A DNA stretch of 64,000 nucleotides. Source: Rhizomys pruinosus (Eukaryota > Chordata > Mammalia > Rodentia > Spalacidae). A model generated the notes under the pieces. The model ran no database searches. It was not told the origin of the DNA and saw only the letters and a list, made by a program, of their open reading frames with translations. The stretch covers positions 62,001 to 126,000 of the forward strand of contig VZQC01006352.1 of assembly GCA_009823505.1 (NCBI GenBank), read 5' to 3'. Shown here in pieces: positions 1 to 13,054 of this stretch; position 1 is the stretch's first letter, and every line of letters begins with the position of its first letter. The translations under genes and the position numbers were made by a program.

Positions 1-226
1 ACAAAAAAATCAATGAATCCAAAAGCTGGTCTGAAAGTATATAAAACAATATAAACAGACCTCTAGCCCAAGTTAACCAAAAGAAAAAGAAAGGACACCT
101 CCAAATCAATAAAATCATGAGATGAAAAGGAAAATATTCACAACAGAACAAGGAAAAGATTACAGTAAAAATCATTACAGGAACGTCAAAAAAACCTACA
201 CTCTACCCAATTTGAAAACCTAGAAG

Positions 227-258
<32 letters not shown>

Positions 259-3176
259 TGGGAATCACCAAAGGGCTACAACCAAGAAGAGACTGACAGC
301 TAAACAGACCCATAATACATGGAGAAATTGAAAATGTAACACGAAACCTCCCAAATAAAAAAGAGCAGGCCCAGACGGTTTCATGGACGAATTCTATAAA
401 ACATGTTAAAAAAGACCTACAACCATTTATTACTGAAACTGTTTAGGACACACTCAGAGGGAATTCTCCCAAAATCCTTCTATAGAATAGCCATCATCAC
501 TCTATTACAAAAACATGGCAAATATACAACTAAAAAAGGAGAATTATAGACCCATCATCCTAATGAACACTAATGCCTAAATTTTAAACAGGATACTGCA
601 AATCGCATACAGACCCACATCAAGAAAGATCATCCATCATGACCAAGTTGGATTTCGTACCAGAGAGGCAGGGATGGTCCAACATACAAATCATTAAATA
701 TCATCAAACACATATAAATGGAATGAAAGACAAAAAACATACCATCATCTCAATTGATGCCTGAACAAAGCCTTTGACAAAGTCCAGATCCCTTCATGCT
801 TTAAGTCCTAGAGGGAATTAGATTGGAGAGGATAATTCTTCAATGTAATCAAAGCCAATAACAGGAAACCCAACATCCAATATCATCCTAAATTGGGAAA
901 ATAGACAGAAACATTCCCTTTAAAGTAAGGAGCTGGCCAAGGCTGCCTCTGTCATCACTCCTCTTCATACAGTGTTTGAAACACTTGATAGAGCAATAAG
1001 GCGAAAGAAAAGGAAATAATAGGAGTACTAATGGAAAAAGAGGAAGTCAAAGCTATCCCTATTTGCTGCATATTACTTGATTGTCTTACTTAAGATGAAA
1101 AAACTTCCATCAGAAAACTCCTAGGAATTTATTAACAGCTCCAGCAAAGTGGCAGGATAACAAAATTAACCTTTAAAAAATCAATGGCCTTTCTTCACCA
1201 ACAATCAAATCAAACTGGAAAAGAATTTCCAAGGAGACTTACTCCACATCACAAATAGCGGCTCAAAATAATAAAATACTAGGAACAAACCTGAAACAAA
1301 GACCACAAAGATCTCTACAAAAATTTGTAAAAACCCTAAAGACAAGAACGGAGAAGACATCAGAGATGGAAGGAAAGACCTTCCATGCTTCATGGATTGG
1401 AAAAATTAGCATTGTAAAAAATGGGGTCATTTCTACAGATGGCTGATATATTAGAAATACGAATCCCAAATCAAATTCCCCAAGAGCTTACAGGCTTGCA
1501 AAAGTGTCCTTTTAAATCAGTTTGGAAAAAACAAAAAAGACCCCCAAATACCCAGGAAACAACCCTGAGCAAAAAAAGAGCAATACAATAAGGGGCGGAT
1601 CTCCTATTACCAGACTCAAACTATATTACATGGCTAAGGCCATAAAAAACCGGCCTGGGTACTGCACAAAAACAGACAGTTGTGGAACACAATGGAAACA
1701 AAAACTGAAGTTGGCCAAACCTTGAGCACATAAAATTTCGGTCATCTCATATTTGACAATGGGCCGAAGAAGACACAATGGAGAAAAGACAGGCATCTTC
1801 AGCAAGTTGGTGTGGCAAAACTGATCACCACTTTTAGAAGATCAAATTAAACCGCTAACTCTCACCCTGTACAAAAAGTCAATTCCAAAGGATCAAAGAC
1901 CTCAAAGTGAAAACCAAAACTCTGACGGCGATATGGAAGAAAAAAGTGGAGGCAGCTAGACTACAAGACATAGGTGTAGGAAAATACTTCCTAAACAGAC
2001 AGCAGCTGGGACAAGATTTAAGGTGAACAATTGACAAACGGGATCTCATTGAACTACAAAAAAAGTGCTTCTGTAACATCAAAAGAAAAAATCAAGGAAT
2101 GAAGAAGAAATCCCACAGAGTGGGGAAAAACCTTCACCGCAGAAACAAACATCTGACAAAGCATTGATTCCAGGATATATAAAAAATTACTCCAAAAAAC
2201 AAGATAAGAAAAACAATGGACCCATCATTCAAGATGGGAGCAAAGAGAACTGAACAGAGACTCACAAGTGAGGAATTAGAGATTGCTAGAAACCTTAAGA
2301 AGTGTTCAACGATCTCTAATTCATAAGGAAATGCATAATAAAACAAACACCTTAAGATATCATTTCTTACCTCCAACCAGAACTGACTAAAATCAAGAAA
2401 CAGAATGATACCAAGTTGCTGCGAGAGGTTTGTGGGGGAAAGGAGGGACACTTCATCCACTGATGCGTCGGGAGGATGTAGAGTGTAAACTGCATTACAG
2501 CCACTATGGGAAAGCAGTGTGGAAGAACCCTTGGAAGACTTGAATGAACTTGCCACCCGAACCCAGCCGTACCACTCCTAGGAATGTACCCACAAGACTT
2601 TCACCCCACCACAGAGAACATGCACAGCCATGTTTATTTCAGCTCTCTTCACAATAGCAAGGAGCTGGAACCAACCCAAATGCCCCTCAACTGATGAGTG
2701 GATAGAGAAAATATGGTACATCTACACAATGGAGTTCTATGCAGCAGTAAAGAAAGATGACATCATGAGCTTTGCAGGAAAATGGCTGGTGCTAGAAGAA
2801 ATCACGCTGAGTGAAGTAACACAGTCCCAGAAAAACAAATGATGAATGGTATCCCTCATCTGAGGATGCTAGTGCCAATTACCTGGTTGTAAGTATTTCT
2901 TGTGCAGGGCCCCTTGAACTTTTCTCCAAGCAGTTGGGAGTAATGCATATTGAAAACAACAACAGAAAGGACTGCATCAAAGAACTGACTGAATCAGTGA
3001 ACTTCTCCTCAAAACAGTCAACTTCTACATGGAGAATGAGAAAGACTGAGAAAGAGATGAAAAGTATGTTTGGCAGAATACATGAGCTCTGGTGGGGTGG
3101 TGGGATAGGGTGGGGGACATGGGTCTAGATTTGATAATCTTATACAAAAATATATATTAAAAAGATTTAATTTAAA
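1..3176 (+). mobile_element. LINE-1, ORF2 3' half plus 3' UTR (decayed)
   Basis: Decayed L1 already under way at the window edge. Positions 300-1200 correspond to the reverse-transcriptase region: the same text recurs in reverse complement at 28800-29500 and 55500-56200. Positions 2630-2842 keep the ORF2 C-terminus open, from the MFISALF start to the stop after QSQKNK. The frame is broken many times, and an A-run at 225-255 interrupts it. The 3' UTR runs from 2843 to about 3176 with a G-rich stretch near 3090-3125, then an A-rich end. This UTR is the type also seen at 44558-44801, distinct from the one at 23000-23550. It cannot encode active protein. Confidence 0.93.
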
Positions 3177-3187
3177 AAAATTAAAAA

Positions 3188-4250
3188 AGGTAGTATACAA
3201 CAAGGCATAGGCAACACAATGTTGAGTAGAAAAACAAAGCATGTCCACTAAAATCAGGAACAAGACAAGGATATCCACTTTCTCCATTCCTGTTCAATAT
3301 AGAGCGTGAAGTCTCAGCTAAAGATTAAGCACATGCAAAGAAATGCAGCATTTACACTTAGGACGAGAAGTGCTCAAACTCTCCTTACATGTGGATTATA
3401 CGACTATATCCATTAAAGATGCTAAAGATTCAATGAGAAAAACTGGACCCTATAAGCACATTGGGCAAAGTAACAGGATACAAAATTAAGACACAAAAAT
3501 CAGTAGATTTTCTGTTTACCAACAACAAACGAACTGAGAAGGAAATCAGGTGGAAAATACCATTGAAGAGATCCTCAAAAATATCTTGGAATAAACCTAA
3601 CCTAGGAAGATAAGACCTGTATAATAAATCAGTTAAGGCATTGAAGAAGATACCAGAAGGTGGATAAACCTCCCTTGATCAAGGATTGGGAAGCTTAGTA
3701 ATATAAAAATGACCATTCTGCCAAAAGCAATCTATAGATTAAATGCAAACCTTATCAAAATTCCAGCAAAGTTCTGAACAGAAAGAAAAAAAAAAAAAGA
3801 GAAATTGTCCAAAGTTTATATGGAAACATAAATAAAATAAACAGGACAGCCAAAATAATCCTGAGGAACAACAGAAAATATGGAGGTATTAGCTGAGCAT
3901 GGTGACACATGCCTTTAATCCCAGCACTTGGGAGGCAGGATCTCGGTGCTATTTCAAAGCCAGCCTTTTCTACAGAGTGAGTTCCAGGACAGCCAAAGCT
4001 ACAGGGAGACCCTGTCTCAAAAAGACCAAAAAATGAAGATATCAACATCTCCAATTTCAAGTTATACTATACAGTGACAGTAGTAGTAATAGCAGCTTGG
4101 TACTGGCATAAAAAGAGATACATTGAGAGCTCATGAAACTACAAATTTCTGTACCGCAAAGGCAGTCAAGGAATACTCAACACTGGGATTGTTTATCTTG
4201 GGAAAAACAGTGTTTTACAGATATGGGACTAGTGGAAACATATCCAATGC
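3188..4250 (+). mobile_element. Older LINE-1 ORF2 fragment, split by a B1
   Basis: A second L1 fragment in the same orientation, abutting the A-rich end of the first. It has many mismatches, scattered stops and no long frame. L1 sequence runs to about 3890, is interrupted by a B1, and resumes with the matching downstream text (atatcaacatctccaatttc), so the B1 inserted into an existing L1. The distal limit is uncertain: L1 likeness fades between 4120 and 4250. Confidence 0.75.
3892..4035 (+). mobile_element. B1 SINE
   Basis: 7SL-derived B1 monomer. The diagnostic text tttaatcccagcacttggga and the gagttccaggacagcc block are present, followed by an A-rich tail. L1 text is continuous on both sides. 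Short degenerate flanks (gaggtat / gaagatat) may be the target-site duplication. Confidence 0.93.
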
Positions 4251-4858
4251 ACCTGTAGAAACAAAGATAAAAGGTAAATTCAGTAAGGAGGGTTACTAGG
4301 GCCAGGTATAACTATGGAGTCTTTGGGAGATTTAGGGTTAAATAAGACATATAGTAGTTAGAGGATTCAGTACCAGGCATGAACTGCCCTGCCAGGAGTG
4401 TTGGCTGGGGAGGCTCTAAAATCCCCTCAAACAAAGGCCATTTTGCCTATAACTTTGGGTGCACATGTAAAGTGGATAGTAAGACCCTATTGGTGAATAA
4501 AGGAAAATTATGCTGAGACATTGCACTGCAAATGGACAGCTGACTTTCACAGTGCTGAAGAGCACTATGCAACTCACTGGAAAGAAATGGTCTCCAAGGC
4601 TCCATAAACATCATGTACTGCAATTTTCCAGAAGAAGATGGAGTGCAATTGTGGTCACCTTGGTGTGTATACACCCAGGGAAACTCTAATTGGATCTATG
4701 GCTGGCTCCTTTGGAGGGGAGGATGCATGACTGATACTGCAAGCATGGTACTGCCTAGTGGTATAAGGTTTTATAGGCCCCATTTAAAAGCTGTAATGCC
4801 AAGATTAAGATACAATCCAAGCATTCATGTTTATTTCCAAAGAGTAATTTAGTATAAT
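4251..4858 (+). other. Unclassified segment with a 79-residue open frame
   Basis: No family recognised. A plus-strand frame is open from ATG at 4613 to the stop ending at 4852, and open without ATG for about 25 codons upstream. It is rich in Trp, Cys and Gly (for example CVYTQGNSNW and WIYGWLLWRGGC). That composition is unlike random AT-rich sequence and may be a retroelement remnant, perhaps linked to the LTR-like segment that follows. I cannot assign a protein. Confidence 0.3.
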
Positions 4859-4859
4859 A

Positions 4860-5600
4860 GTTAATGTTTACTGAGACAACTATGTTTCTTGCTATCTGTG
4901 TTTTTATTAGTAGTGATAAGAAGGAGACTCCTCAATGAGCCACCCGCCTGCCCCTTGAAGACAGAACTTGGACAGACCTGAGAAATTGATGTGTCACCTC
5001 AAGGACTCTCTAACTCCCACCCTTCTAAGGCCCAAGGATTCTTGTGGAAGAGGTTGATTCATCCAATTTGTAACAGCCAAAGAAGGGAGTTGGAGTGTGG
5101 GATAAATTATTTCTTCTTTGAAATGGGTTTACTGCTGAAGAAACTGCATACTTAATGGGAGGGGCTAGGAGCAAGGCTAAGCCCAGCCAAACAGTGCAGG
5201 TTCCTGCAATGATGCAGGGAGGTACCACAGAGCTTTGGAACTTTGGAATAATGTAACCCTGGGAGGGACGAGGGGCATATAAAAGGCCCACCATGGAAAA
5301 CTGGGGTCTCTTGCCATTTTAGCAGCTTAGGCATAGGGCATGGAGTTTGCTTTGCCTAGCAATAAGGACTGCCCACAGCAGAGGTGGGGCTAGATTGTGG
5401 GACTGCTGCTTGGATGGCTATGTGCTTTGGGTACCTCTCCCTCAGAGGAAAATTCCTCTGCTACAGGGGCCATGAGGTGGGGCATATTAGGATGAGAGAT
5501 AGAATGAAGTTATATAAAGGAGGAGAATGTTATAATGGTATAGGAATGATTCAACTAGGTGGGAAATGGAAGGACAGGATAGAGGAGATACTATAGGGAA
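4860..5600 (+). mobile_element. Possible LTR or promoter-bearing retroelement fragment
   Basis: The segment contrasts with its AT-rich surroundings. It holds a purine-rich stretch near 4914-4927 (possible polypurine tract), a strong TATA motif at 5276-5285 and an AATAAG near 5360 that could be a weak poly(A) signal. The order and spacing fit an LTR read on the plus strand. No second LTR copy lies in the window, so boundaries and family are open. Confidence 0.3.
5275..5286 (+). promoter_or_regulatory. TATA-box-like motif in LTR-like segment
   Basis: ggcatataaaag matches the TATA consensus within moderately GC-rich DNA, as expected for a Pol II core promoter. Activity is not shown by sequence alone. 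Confidence 0.3.
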
Positions 5601-5667
5601 AGATAACTATTGTAAAGGCCTTTTAAAAAGTCACATGGAAGTCTTACATCATAGAAGCTTCTTTTTA

Positions 5668-5878
5668 AAATGTTATGTGTATGAGTGTATTGCCTATATG
5701 TGGGTAACTGTACCCATGCCGTGCATTGCCTATGGAGGTCAGAAGAAGGTGTCATATCCACTGGAACTGAAATTACAGACAGGTGTTAACCACCATGTAG
5801 ATGCTGGCTATTGAACCCAGGTCCTCTACAAGAGCAGCCAGTGCTCTTAACTGTTGAGATATCTCTCCAGAACCCAAT
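5668..5878 (-). mobile_element. B3 (B2-family) SINE
   Basis: Reverse complement of the tRNA-derived B3 head (ctctccagaaccc end) through the tail (tatgtgtatgagtgt end). It has the single-copy form of the central ggaactgaaattacagac segment and is moderately diverged. Confidence 0.9.
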
Positions 5879-5883
5879 AGAAG

Positions 5884-6011
5884 CTATATATATATGTCAT
5901 ATATATATCTATATATATATTAATACATATATGTATTAATATATATATAAACTACATATATATATAAACTACATATATATATTAAACTACATATATATAT
6001 ATGTAGTTTAA
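5884..6011. repeat. AT-rich palindromic repeat tract
   Basis: Nearly pure TA/CATA repeats containing a perfect 40-bp palindrome at 5910-5949 and a perfect 30-bp palindrome at 5982-6011 (ttaaactacat arms). Able to form cruciforms; likely hypermutable and hard to assemble. Confidence 0.9.
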
Positions 6012-6029
6012 ATGAAGCTACCTTAAAAT

Positions 6030-7080
6030 GCCCCTGTCAGATACCACGGGGTAACAAATAAAAAGCCAAGTTCCAGGAATACATTCCCTATTGGATTTAC
6101 TGACCAGAGGATTATCAGAGACCTTGAACAATGCTGTATTTTGCAAATTACTATTGGTTACCTGCAAAATGTGATGGAAAACACTAATTATGTGAATTTA
6201 AAACAAACCTGAAGAAAGCAAGTTGCTACTGACCTCAAAGCTTCATCTCTAGGTTTCTAGTTACACTCCCAGGAGAAAAAATCTAATCAGTCTTACCCAG
6301 CTGTGAACCCTGTTAGCTACAATAACAACTCACCTGGGAAGATAGGCCCTTTATTGCAAAAATGGCATGAATCCTTTGGGAATAAACAACCATTTTATGA
6401 TTGGATTTAAGGTCCACTTCACAAGATAGATCCCATAACTGGCACAGTTATTAGGACCAAGAACCCGTGGCTAGACAGGTTTGAGGCCACAGAGAGAACC
6501 TACTATTATACTGATAAATCTGCAGTATTAAACCAACTCCTAATAACTTATTGTTAAACTCATAGATTCGTGCATTTCTCAGTTCTCATCAGAGAAGTTT
6601 CTTCTTGAAGCAGATAGCCACAAATACAGAGACCCATAACTTGTCGATGTGCAAAGAATGAGAGACTGCAGAATGGGAAGCCATAATTTGAACACCTATA
6701 TCATACCCTCTCCTCCCAAGACTTAGGGATTATTGCAGAGGAGGAGGAAGAAAGAGACAGGTGTGGTGGTTGATTACAAGGAAATCTTGTTTTCTGAACA
6801 TGACAGAACAGTTGTGCATATAAACCCACAGGGCTTGTGACAGCATGCACAAACCTATGCAAGATCAAGCCAGACAAAATCCCAGCATGGTTTGGGGAAA
6901 TGGGCTTGAAACTCTTCCACTAGCTGAGAGCCTATATGAGACTGATAACTTCTGGGAGACACAGTGACGCTGGCTAGGTTAAACACAGTCCAGGGGATGG
7001 ATTTACACCAAAGGATATTTGGGAAACAGAAATTAGTGTCAACTGCTCTTAAAATATTAGAAGACATGAAGTGAGGGGAG
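6030..7080. repeat. Decayed rodent interspersed repeat, family not named
   Basis: Phrases such as ggctagacaggtttgaggcc (6471-6490) and gatcaagccagacaaaatcc (6863-6882) are ones I recognise as recurring in murine genomes, but I cannot recall the family with certainty. Orientation is undetermined and no intact frame remains. Confidence 0.4.
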
Positions 7081-7640
7081 GTAAAGTTGTGTAGTGGATC
7101 TGAGGGTCAGAATGTGTTCAAAGTACACTGCATAAAACTCTCAATGATTCAGTAAGAATATAATTTAAAAAGTCAATATCATTAATATGAGATTATTATT
7201 CTATTTACATTTTAGAAAACTCAAAATAAGCAAGTCCATGGAAAAATTCATTCAGGACAATAGGGGAAGAAGTTAGAATTCATCATGAAGGAAAGGTAAA
7301 CTAACAACATGGGAAAGACAGTGTGACTTAGGAGAGTTGAACACATTGAGAGTAATATAGTGACAGCCTGAGGATTTGTAAGCATGTGACTACACTTCAC
7401 ATAGACTATGATGGCAAGCCTTAGTCATGCTCAATGAAGATTCTGTTTTCAGTATTTTGTGTTTAGTAACTGCAGACATGAGAATTATTTAACACTGACT
7501 CAGAGAGAAGATGAAAAGAGATGGCACTGGGAAATTAATGAAGTCAGTTTTTGGAGAGACAATTTTTGAAGTGTTTATAGGATGTCATATAACAACATCT
7601 GGTAGATATGCATTAGGAGATATGAGTCTGGAACTCATGG
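7081..7640. other. Unique AT-rich DNA
   Basis: Nothing recognised: no repeat signature, no splice-flanked open segment. Confidence 0.5.
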
Positions 7641-7649
7641 GAATTTCTT

Positions 7650-7800
7650 TTTTTTTTTTTTTTTTTTTGTTTTTTTCAAGACAGGGTCTCCCTGTAGCCC
7701 CAGCTGTCCTGGAACTCACACTGTAGACCAGGCTGGCTTCGAACTCACAAAGATCCGCCTGCCTCTGCCTCCCAAGTGCTAGGATTAAAGGCGTGCACCT
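7650..7800 (-). mobile_element. B1 SINE with target-site duplication
   Basis: Reverse-strand B1: a T-run (the reversed A tail) followed by agacagggtctccctgtagc and ending ggattaaaggcgtgcacc. Flanked by the 9-bp direct repeat gaatttctt at 7641-7649 and 7801-7809. Low divergence. Confidence 0.95.
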
Positions 7801-8019
7801 GAATTTCTTAACATGAACTGTGGCAATGTCAGCACATATATGATAAAGATACAGAAATAGTGGGGTATTTTTCATCAGAGTATGTTGAACATGGTAATTA
7901 ATTGGAGGGCCTATATACTCACTTTAGGAGGTGTAAAAGAAAATAGGCAAAGGCCCTGCTACTGTGGTAAGATGAAACTCCATGTAGGATTAAGCAACAA
8001 AGTAAAGTGGAAAAGAGGT

Positions 8020-8084
8020 TTTAGTATACATGTATGTATGTATGTATGTATGTATTTATTTATGTATGTATGTATGTATATAAA
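8020..8084. repeat. (TATG)n microsatellite
   Basis: Tandem tatg/tatt units. The translated Met-Tyr-Val-Cys repeat in this stretch is an artefact of the microsatellite. Confidence 0.95.
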
Positions 8085-10565
8085 GGAAAGAGTACTGTAC
8101 TGTGCTAACTGCTGCCAACATAAAGATATTAAGAATGAAACCTAATCATGGCATTAATTAATGCCACGGGATAATTGTTAAGGAGTTTGGTATTAGTTCT
8201 GCGTCTTATAGGAACTGTCAAAGTTAGGAGACAGAACTAGAATTGGAAAAAGAATGGGAGGTGAGGGAGTGAGACAGTGCAGAATATGCTTTGAAACATT
8301 TGGTATATGAAGCAGTAAGGGAGAGAAAGACTGAGTGAGAAAAATAGTGAGTGAGAGAAATATGAATTCAAGAAGGATTTGTTTTAAGAAAGGTGGGTCT
8401 TTGGCATATTGAAATATTGATGGGAAAGAATATGTGGAGAGGAAAGTATTTGAGGTGACTCAGTTCCTAAGTGGGTGAGGGACACAGAATTATAGACAGA
8501 TTGGTCTCCAATAGGAGGAGGAAGCAGGGCTCTTTCACTGCTACAGAGGAGAAACAAGGTAAATAATGTTAGATACAAGTTAGAGCACAATATTAAGGAA
8601 ACCTCAACTTGATGCCTCATTTTCTTAGTACAGATAAAGGCAGAGTTGTTTGTTGAGGAAAATGTGATAATGTGTGACTTCATGTTGAAATCATGTTCAT
8701 GTGTCTATTTTCTTCAGAAGAGAGAGCATTGCATTTCTTAATCATCATATTATTCTAATAATTAATACATATCTGAGGCTTATAGTAAACACTATTTTAT
8801 GATGCATCAAACTAGTTTCCATCAATTCTTGTTTCTTAAATCCACCAAATGCTTTATTTTCTTTGTTAAAATTATTCCAAATTCCTCTAAGAACTTTCCA
8901 CATGATTTTGCTCTGAGTCTCTGCATAGCCCTGCTATGTTTGATTTTAATTACATCTACATCTTTAATTTATACAGTCTACGAATGAATTTATACATTAG
9001 CTGAAACTGAAAAAAGGGTTCTAACAATGGGCTCTAGATTTGAAAATACTTTATTTGTAAATTAAGTTAAATAACAATAAACTTTGAACATAATGTTTGG
9101 AAAGCAGGTTGCTCTTATATGCAAATATATCTTGTACAAATTTTTTCTTCAAAATAGCTATTTGCAATGAGCTCTTACCCATGAAGGGATAGACTTAACT
9201 GTCATAAATCTCATATAAGTGTTTAGCCTAAAACTCACTCTTTCTAAACTTCAGCAGGCCTCTCATCTTCTCTATCTTTTACTACTTAATATTTTCCCAT
9301 AGAAAAATTTCCATCATTATCATAACCTAAGAAGAAAGAACGTGCTCCACCAATAGCTTAACAGAGCTCAGTGGGAGCCATGTCAGATTCATGACCCCTA
9401 GGACTTTAAAATGATAATGTGGGGGATTTTAGCTACCTGGTTTGTAACAATTTGCAGTAGCAGCAATAGCAAACTAGTAAATGGAAATGAATGTTGGAGT
9501 TACAAATTGGAACAGAATTAAGGACAGGATATTAATTTTTTAATAGAGCTGATTATTCTGTTTTGTTCAGGATTCTAACTGGGTCATCTACAGCAGTTAC
9601 ATGAATTTAACTTCTGCATATCCTTCATCTCTGACTGTTATAGGTTTTGCTTATGTATTATAGCAAATTAACACCATATAAATTACCACCAGGTTTGTGC
9701 ACACTTAGAATTAAAAACATAACCTCAGAGAAAATGTCGGCTGGTCTGCTCATAAAAATCTAGCTTTTTATACTGGGTTTATATACTGATATGCACCATC
9801 AAAATGTGATAGTATCTCTATTGTACAGACAAACTTTAAGTTAATTGGTTCCTCTTACAGCTATAAGATTGTCTGACTCCAAAGTACATGTTTCTCCTGT
9901 ATGGAAGGTCTAGAAAGCTAGTTTGGAGCAGCAAATATCATCTCTTCATACATAAAATAATTGAGTCAGCTGCATCACTTTTTTTTTGGCATATCTGCCC
10001 TTCTTCATAAAAATCACTCAAACTGGATTTTTGCTTTTCTTGTCTTTGGAGAACATGACCTAGTCTAGGAGAAAGTGCCCTTTTTGAAGCTTGTGATTTG
10101 GATATTGAATTAAAAGGGAAGTTCTGGAACAAAATGGTGCTCTGTGTCCTAGATACTATCAAAGGAAACTCCCATCAAGAGTTTTAAACTTGGCATGAGC
10201 AAAACTTTGCTTTAGACCTTACTATACCATATAAGAATTCATTTTCAAGTCATATATTTAAAATTTAATTTCTGAAATAATTTGTTTACTTCCCAGTGAA
10301 CACAAAAATATATCAAGAAAGTTCATATGATTTGTTGCTTTGGTTGTTAAATAACAGACCATTGGTACATCAATAAATTAATTTTGTGCCAATTTAAAGT
10401 AAAGGAATGGTTTCCTGGGGGGTCAATTTATGGTGAACATTTTAGTTTTCAGTTACAATTTGAAAGTAATGAGTTTGAAGAGGCTGAAGAATTGGCCTCT
10501 TGACTTATCCTTGATGTTGTCTTATAGTAAAAGGTAAATTCCATTTGATATTGGTAGAAGCAAGG
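8085..10565. other. Unique AT-rich DNA
   Basis: No repeat family or coding segment recognised in about 2.5 kb. The longest frames (8384-8683 and 9938-10162, minus) look like chance frames: no domain, no splice context. A short piece at 9370-9480 may be a decayed LTR end, but I cannot support it. Confidence 0.5.
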
Positions 10566-10569
10566 AAAA

Positions 10570-10935
10570 ATACACATACTATTTTTGTGATTGCTAGTTT
10601 TGATTTTCAACTTAACACAATGTAGAATCCCCTAATAAGGCAGTCTCACTGAGGAATTCTCAAGATTATGCTGGCCAGAATAGTGTAAGGACCATTTTAT
10701 GGACTGGATACTCGAGTCAATGAAAAGGAGTAAATGAAATGAGAAAATGGGCAGTAGCATTTATGCACACATTCACTGCTCTATGTGCTGGCCTGTGTAT
10801 GTAACCAAGTCGGTGCCCCAGGTTCCTTCCACCTTGACTTCCCCACAATTACAGATGGTAACCAGACACAGCCTTTCTCTTTAAGTTGGTTTAAGTCTGG
10901 GCATATTACCACAGCAACAGGAAAAAAAGTGACCG
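10570..10935 (+). repeat. Common rodent repeat (URR1-like, name unverified)
   Basis: Starts gattgctagttttgattttc and ends ccacagcaacaggaaaaaaa, landmarks of a frequent non-coding rodent element of about 350 bp. I believe this is the family filed as URR1, but the name needs a database check. Moderately diverged. Confidence 0.5.
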
Positions 10936-11715
10936 ATTATCTGAAGTATTAAAATTAAACTTTTAAAAATAAAATGGTACCCAAAATAACATATTTAAGA
11001 AAAATCAACATTTGTATGTCTCTCTACCATTACACTTTAAAAACCTAGCATTTAAAACCTCCAAAACTGAGAGGAAAACATACATTATCTTCCCTAAAAC
11101 TTTACTAGTCTGTGTAAATCCTACCAGACTTGCAACTTCTTCAGAATAAAAAACACCGGTTTATTTTGGTTGGTGTCTCTTTTCTATGTTTATTTGTAAG
11201 ACAGAGCTATCCACATAAGTTTTAATCATTTAGTTTGATTTTTAATTGAAGCAAGGAATAAAGAAACAAGTTAGAGAAAGAGGCATCAGTTTTGGAAATG
11301 ATGAAATATAATAAATGAAAAAATAGGAATAAAAATTATTTAAGCTTAAAATCATAAAAACTATTAAAGCTAGAAGGAAACCTGAGACTACATAGATGAT
11401 TTTTGTGGGTCATATTTATGCTTTATTCAGCTTCAGGTCTTTTTATATTAATATATTTATATTAGACACAAGTACCATACACAATTTTGAAAATATTTTC
11501 TTATGTTTATATTAACCTTAAATATTCGAAACAGTTACAAAACTCCAACTTATTGAGATTTGTGAATTTAAGATGTTAAAGCTAGAATTTTAAAATAACC
11601 TCTAAGATGTCCTATACCTGGTTTACATGTATCTCTCTCAGCTATTAAATTATACAGCCTGAATACTGCATGGAGAGTCTTTGCAGGTCTAATCGGGACA
11701 CCACACAGTAAAATG
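10936..11715. other. Unique AT-rich DNA
   Basis: Nothing recognised. Confidence 0.5.
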
Positions 11716-12055
11716 CCCTTTAGATAAACACATTATGGAGTTGGGAACATGATTCTGGGTAAGAGCACCTACTCTGCAAGCATGAGGACCCAACTCTGAA
11801 TCCCCAGCTTACACTGCAAATGCTGGGAACTGCTGCATATACTGGTAACCCCATCATTGGCAGGAGATGGAAAGATGGATCCCAAGGGCTCACTGGCCAG
11901 CCACTCTAGCCAAGAATTCAGTTACAGATCTTGCCTCAGGGTAATACATTGGAGAGCAGTAATGGAAGAAATCCAGTGTCTGCTTTGGCCTCTGATTGTG
12001 TGTAAATGGTCACACTCACATGCATGCACATACCCTCAACATGTAACATAACACA
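11716..12055 (+). mobile_element. RSINE1/B4-type SINE
   Basis: Old tRNA-like head (ggtaagagcacctactctgc), a body with ggctcactggccagcca, and a CA-rich tail typical of RSINE1/B4. The frame at 11857-12051 is a by-product of this element. Confidence 0.65.
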
Positions 12056-13050
12056 TGTACAATTATAGAAAAAGTACAAGATATTTAATTAAGAAGATAA
12101 GGTTATGATTAGTGAGCATAATCATAGAACCTCTTCAAAGGGAGTAGGCTCTTTCCTGATAGAAATTGGCTTAATGAGAGGATTTGGTGCACATGACATT
12201 CTCCTCTGCTGGGTTGAGGATGGAGAGAGCTATGTGACAGAATAGTGAGAAGGCTCTAAGTCTGCGAGTGTCTGCTAGATTGTAGGCAGCAAGGAAATGA
12301 GAACCTTAGTCTCATTATTGTCAGGTTTGTCAACAAGCTGAATGAGCTCTTCTCCAAGCCTCCAGGTAAATCACAATCTGGCATTTACCTGACTATAGTC
12401 TTTGCACAGGGAGCCCAGCCAAGCTGCTCCTGTACTACTGACTCTCAGAAGAGGGAACAAGAAATGACATTTTCTGAAGCTGCCAAATTTGAGATAACTT
12501 GTCATACAATGATAGAAAGTTGTTATAGATTTTAACCAAATATTTAAAAAATTGAACTTCATTGCTTATTATATTTAAAAACTTTTATATGGAGAAAATA
12601 GTGATGGTTGTTTTCTACCTAAAACTTTATCTCTTATTTTTAATTCAAGTAGACTGTACTATGGAATTTGGTGAATAAATTATTCATAGCATTCCATATG
12701 TTTGTTAAACCTTTGGAGGCTCAGAAACCCTAATCACACTGGTCTGTTTACTTACTGCAGGGTGACCATCTCCTTGATTATTTTCACTGGTTTTAAAAAT
12801 ATTTTTCCTGAAAATCAGTGAATAGACTTGAATAGGAATGAGCAAACAAATCAGGATTCTGTACAAAGGCAGCACTATATTCTGAAGCAGACAATGTAGA
12901 AAATGAGACCCAGGGAGCCGCAAGAAGCGCATACCTTGTCTGCATAGGTGTGCTTCAGGCAGCAAAGGGTCTCTATAGGTAGACTCTATTCTCTACATTA
13001 CAGTCTCACTTTTTTCAAATCAAAGACTGGTATTAATGATACATTCTAAA
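12056..13050. other. Unique DNA
   Basis: Nothing recognised. Frames of 63 and 86 codons on the minus strand (12371-12562 and 12705-12965) carry no identifiable domain. Confidence 0.5.
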
Positions 13051-13054
13051 GCTG

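Noticed and set aside
2134..2556. 140-codon minus-strand frame
   Set aside because: Antisense to L1 ORF2, which reads on the plus strand here.
7882..8145. 87-codon frame with a Cys-Met-Tyr repeat
   Set aside because: Produced by the (TATG)n microsatellite.
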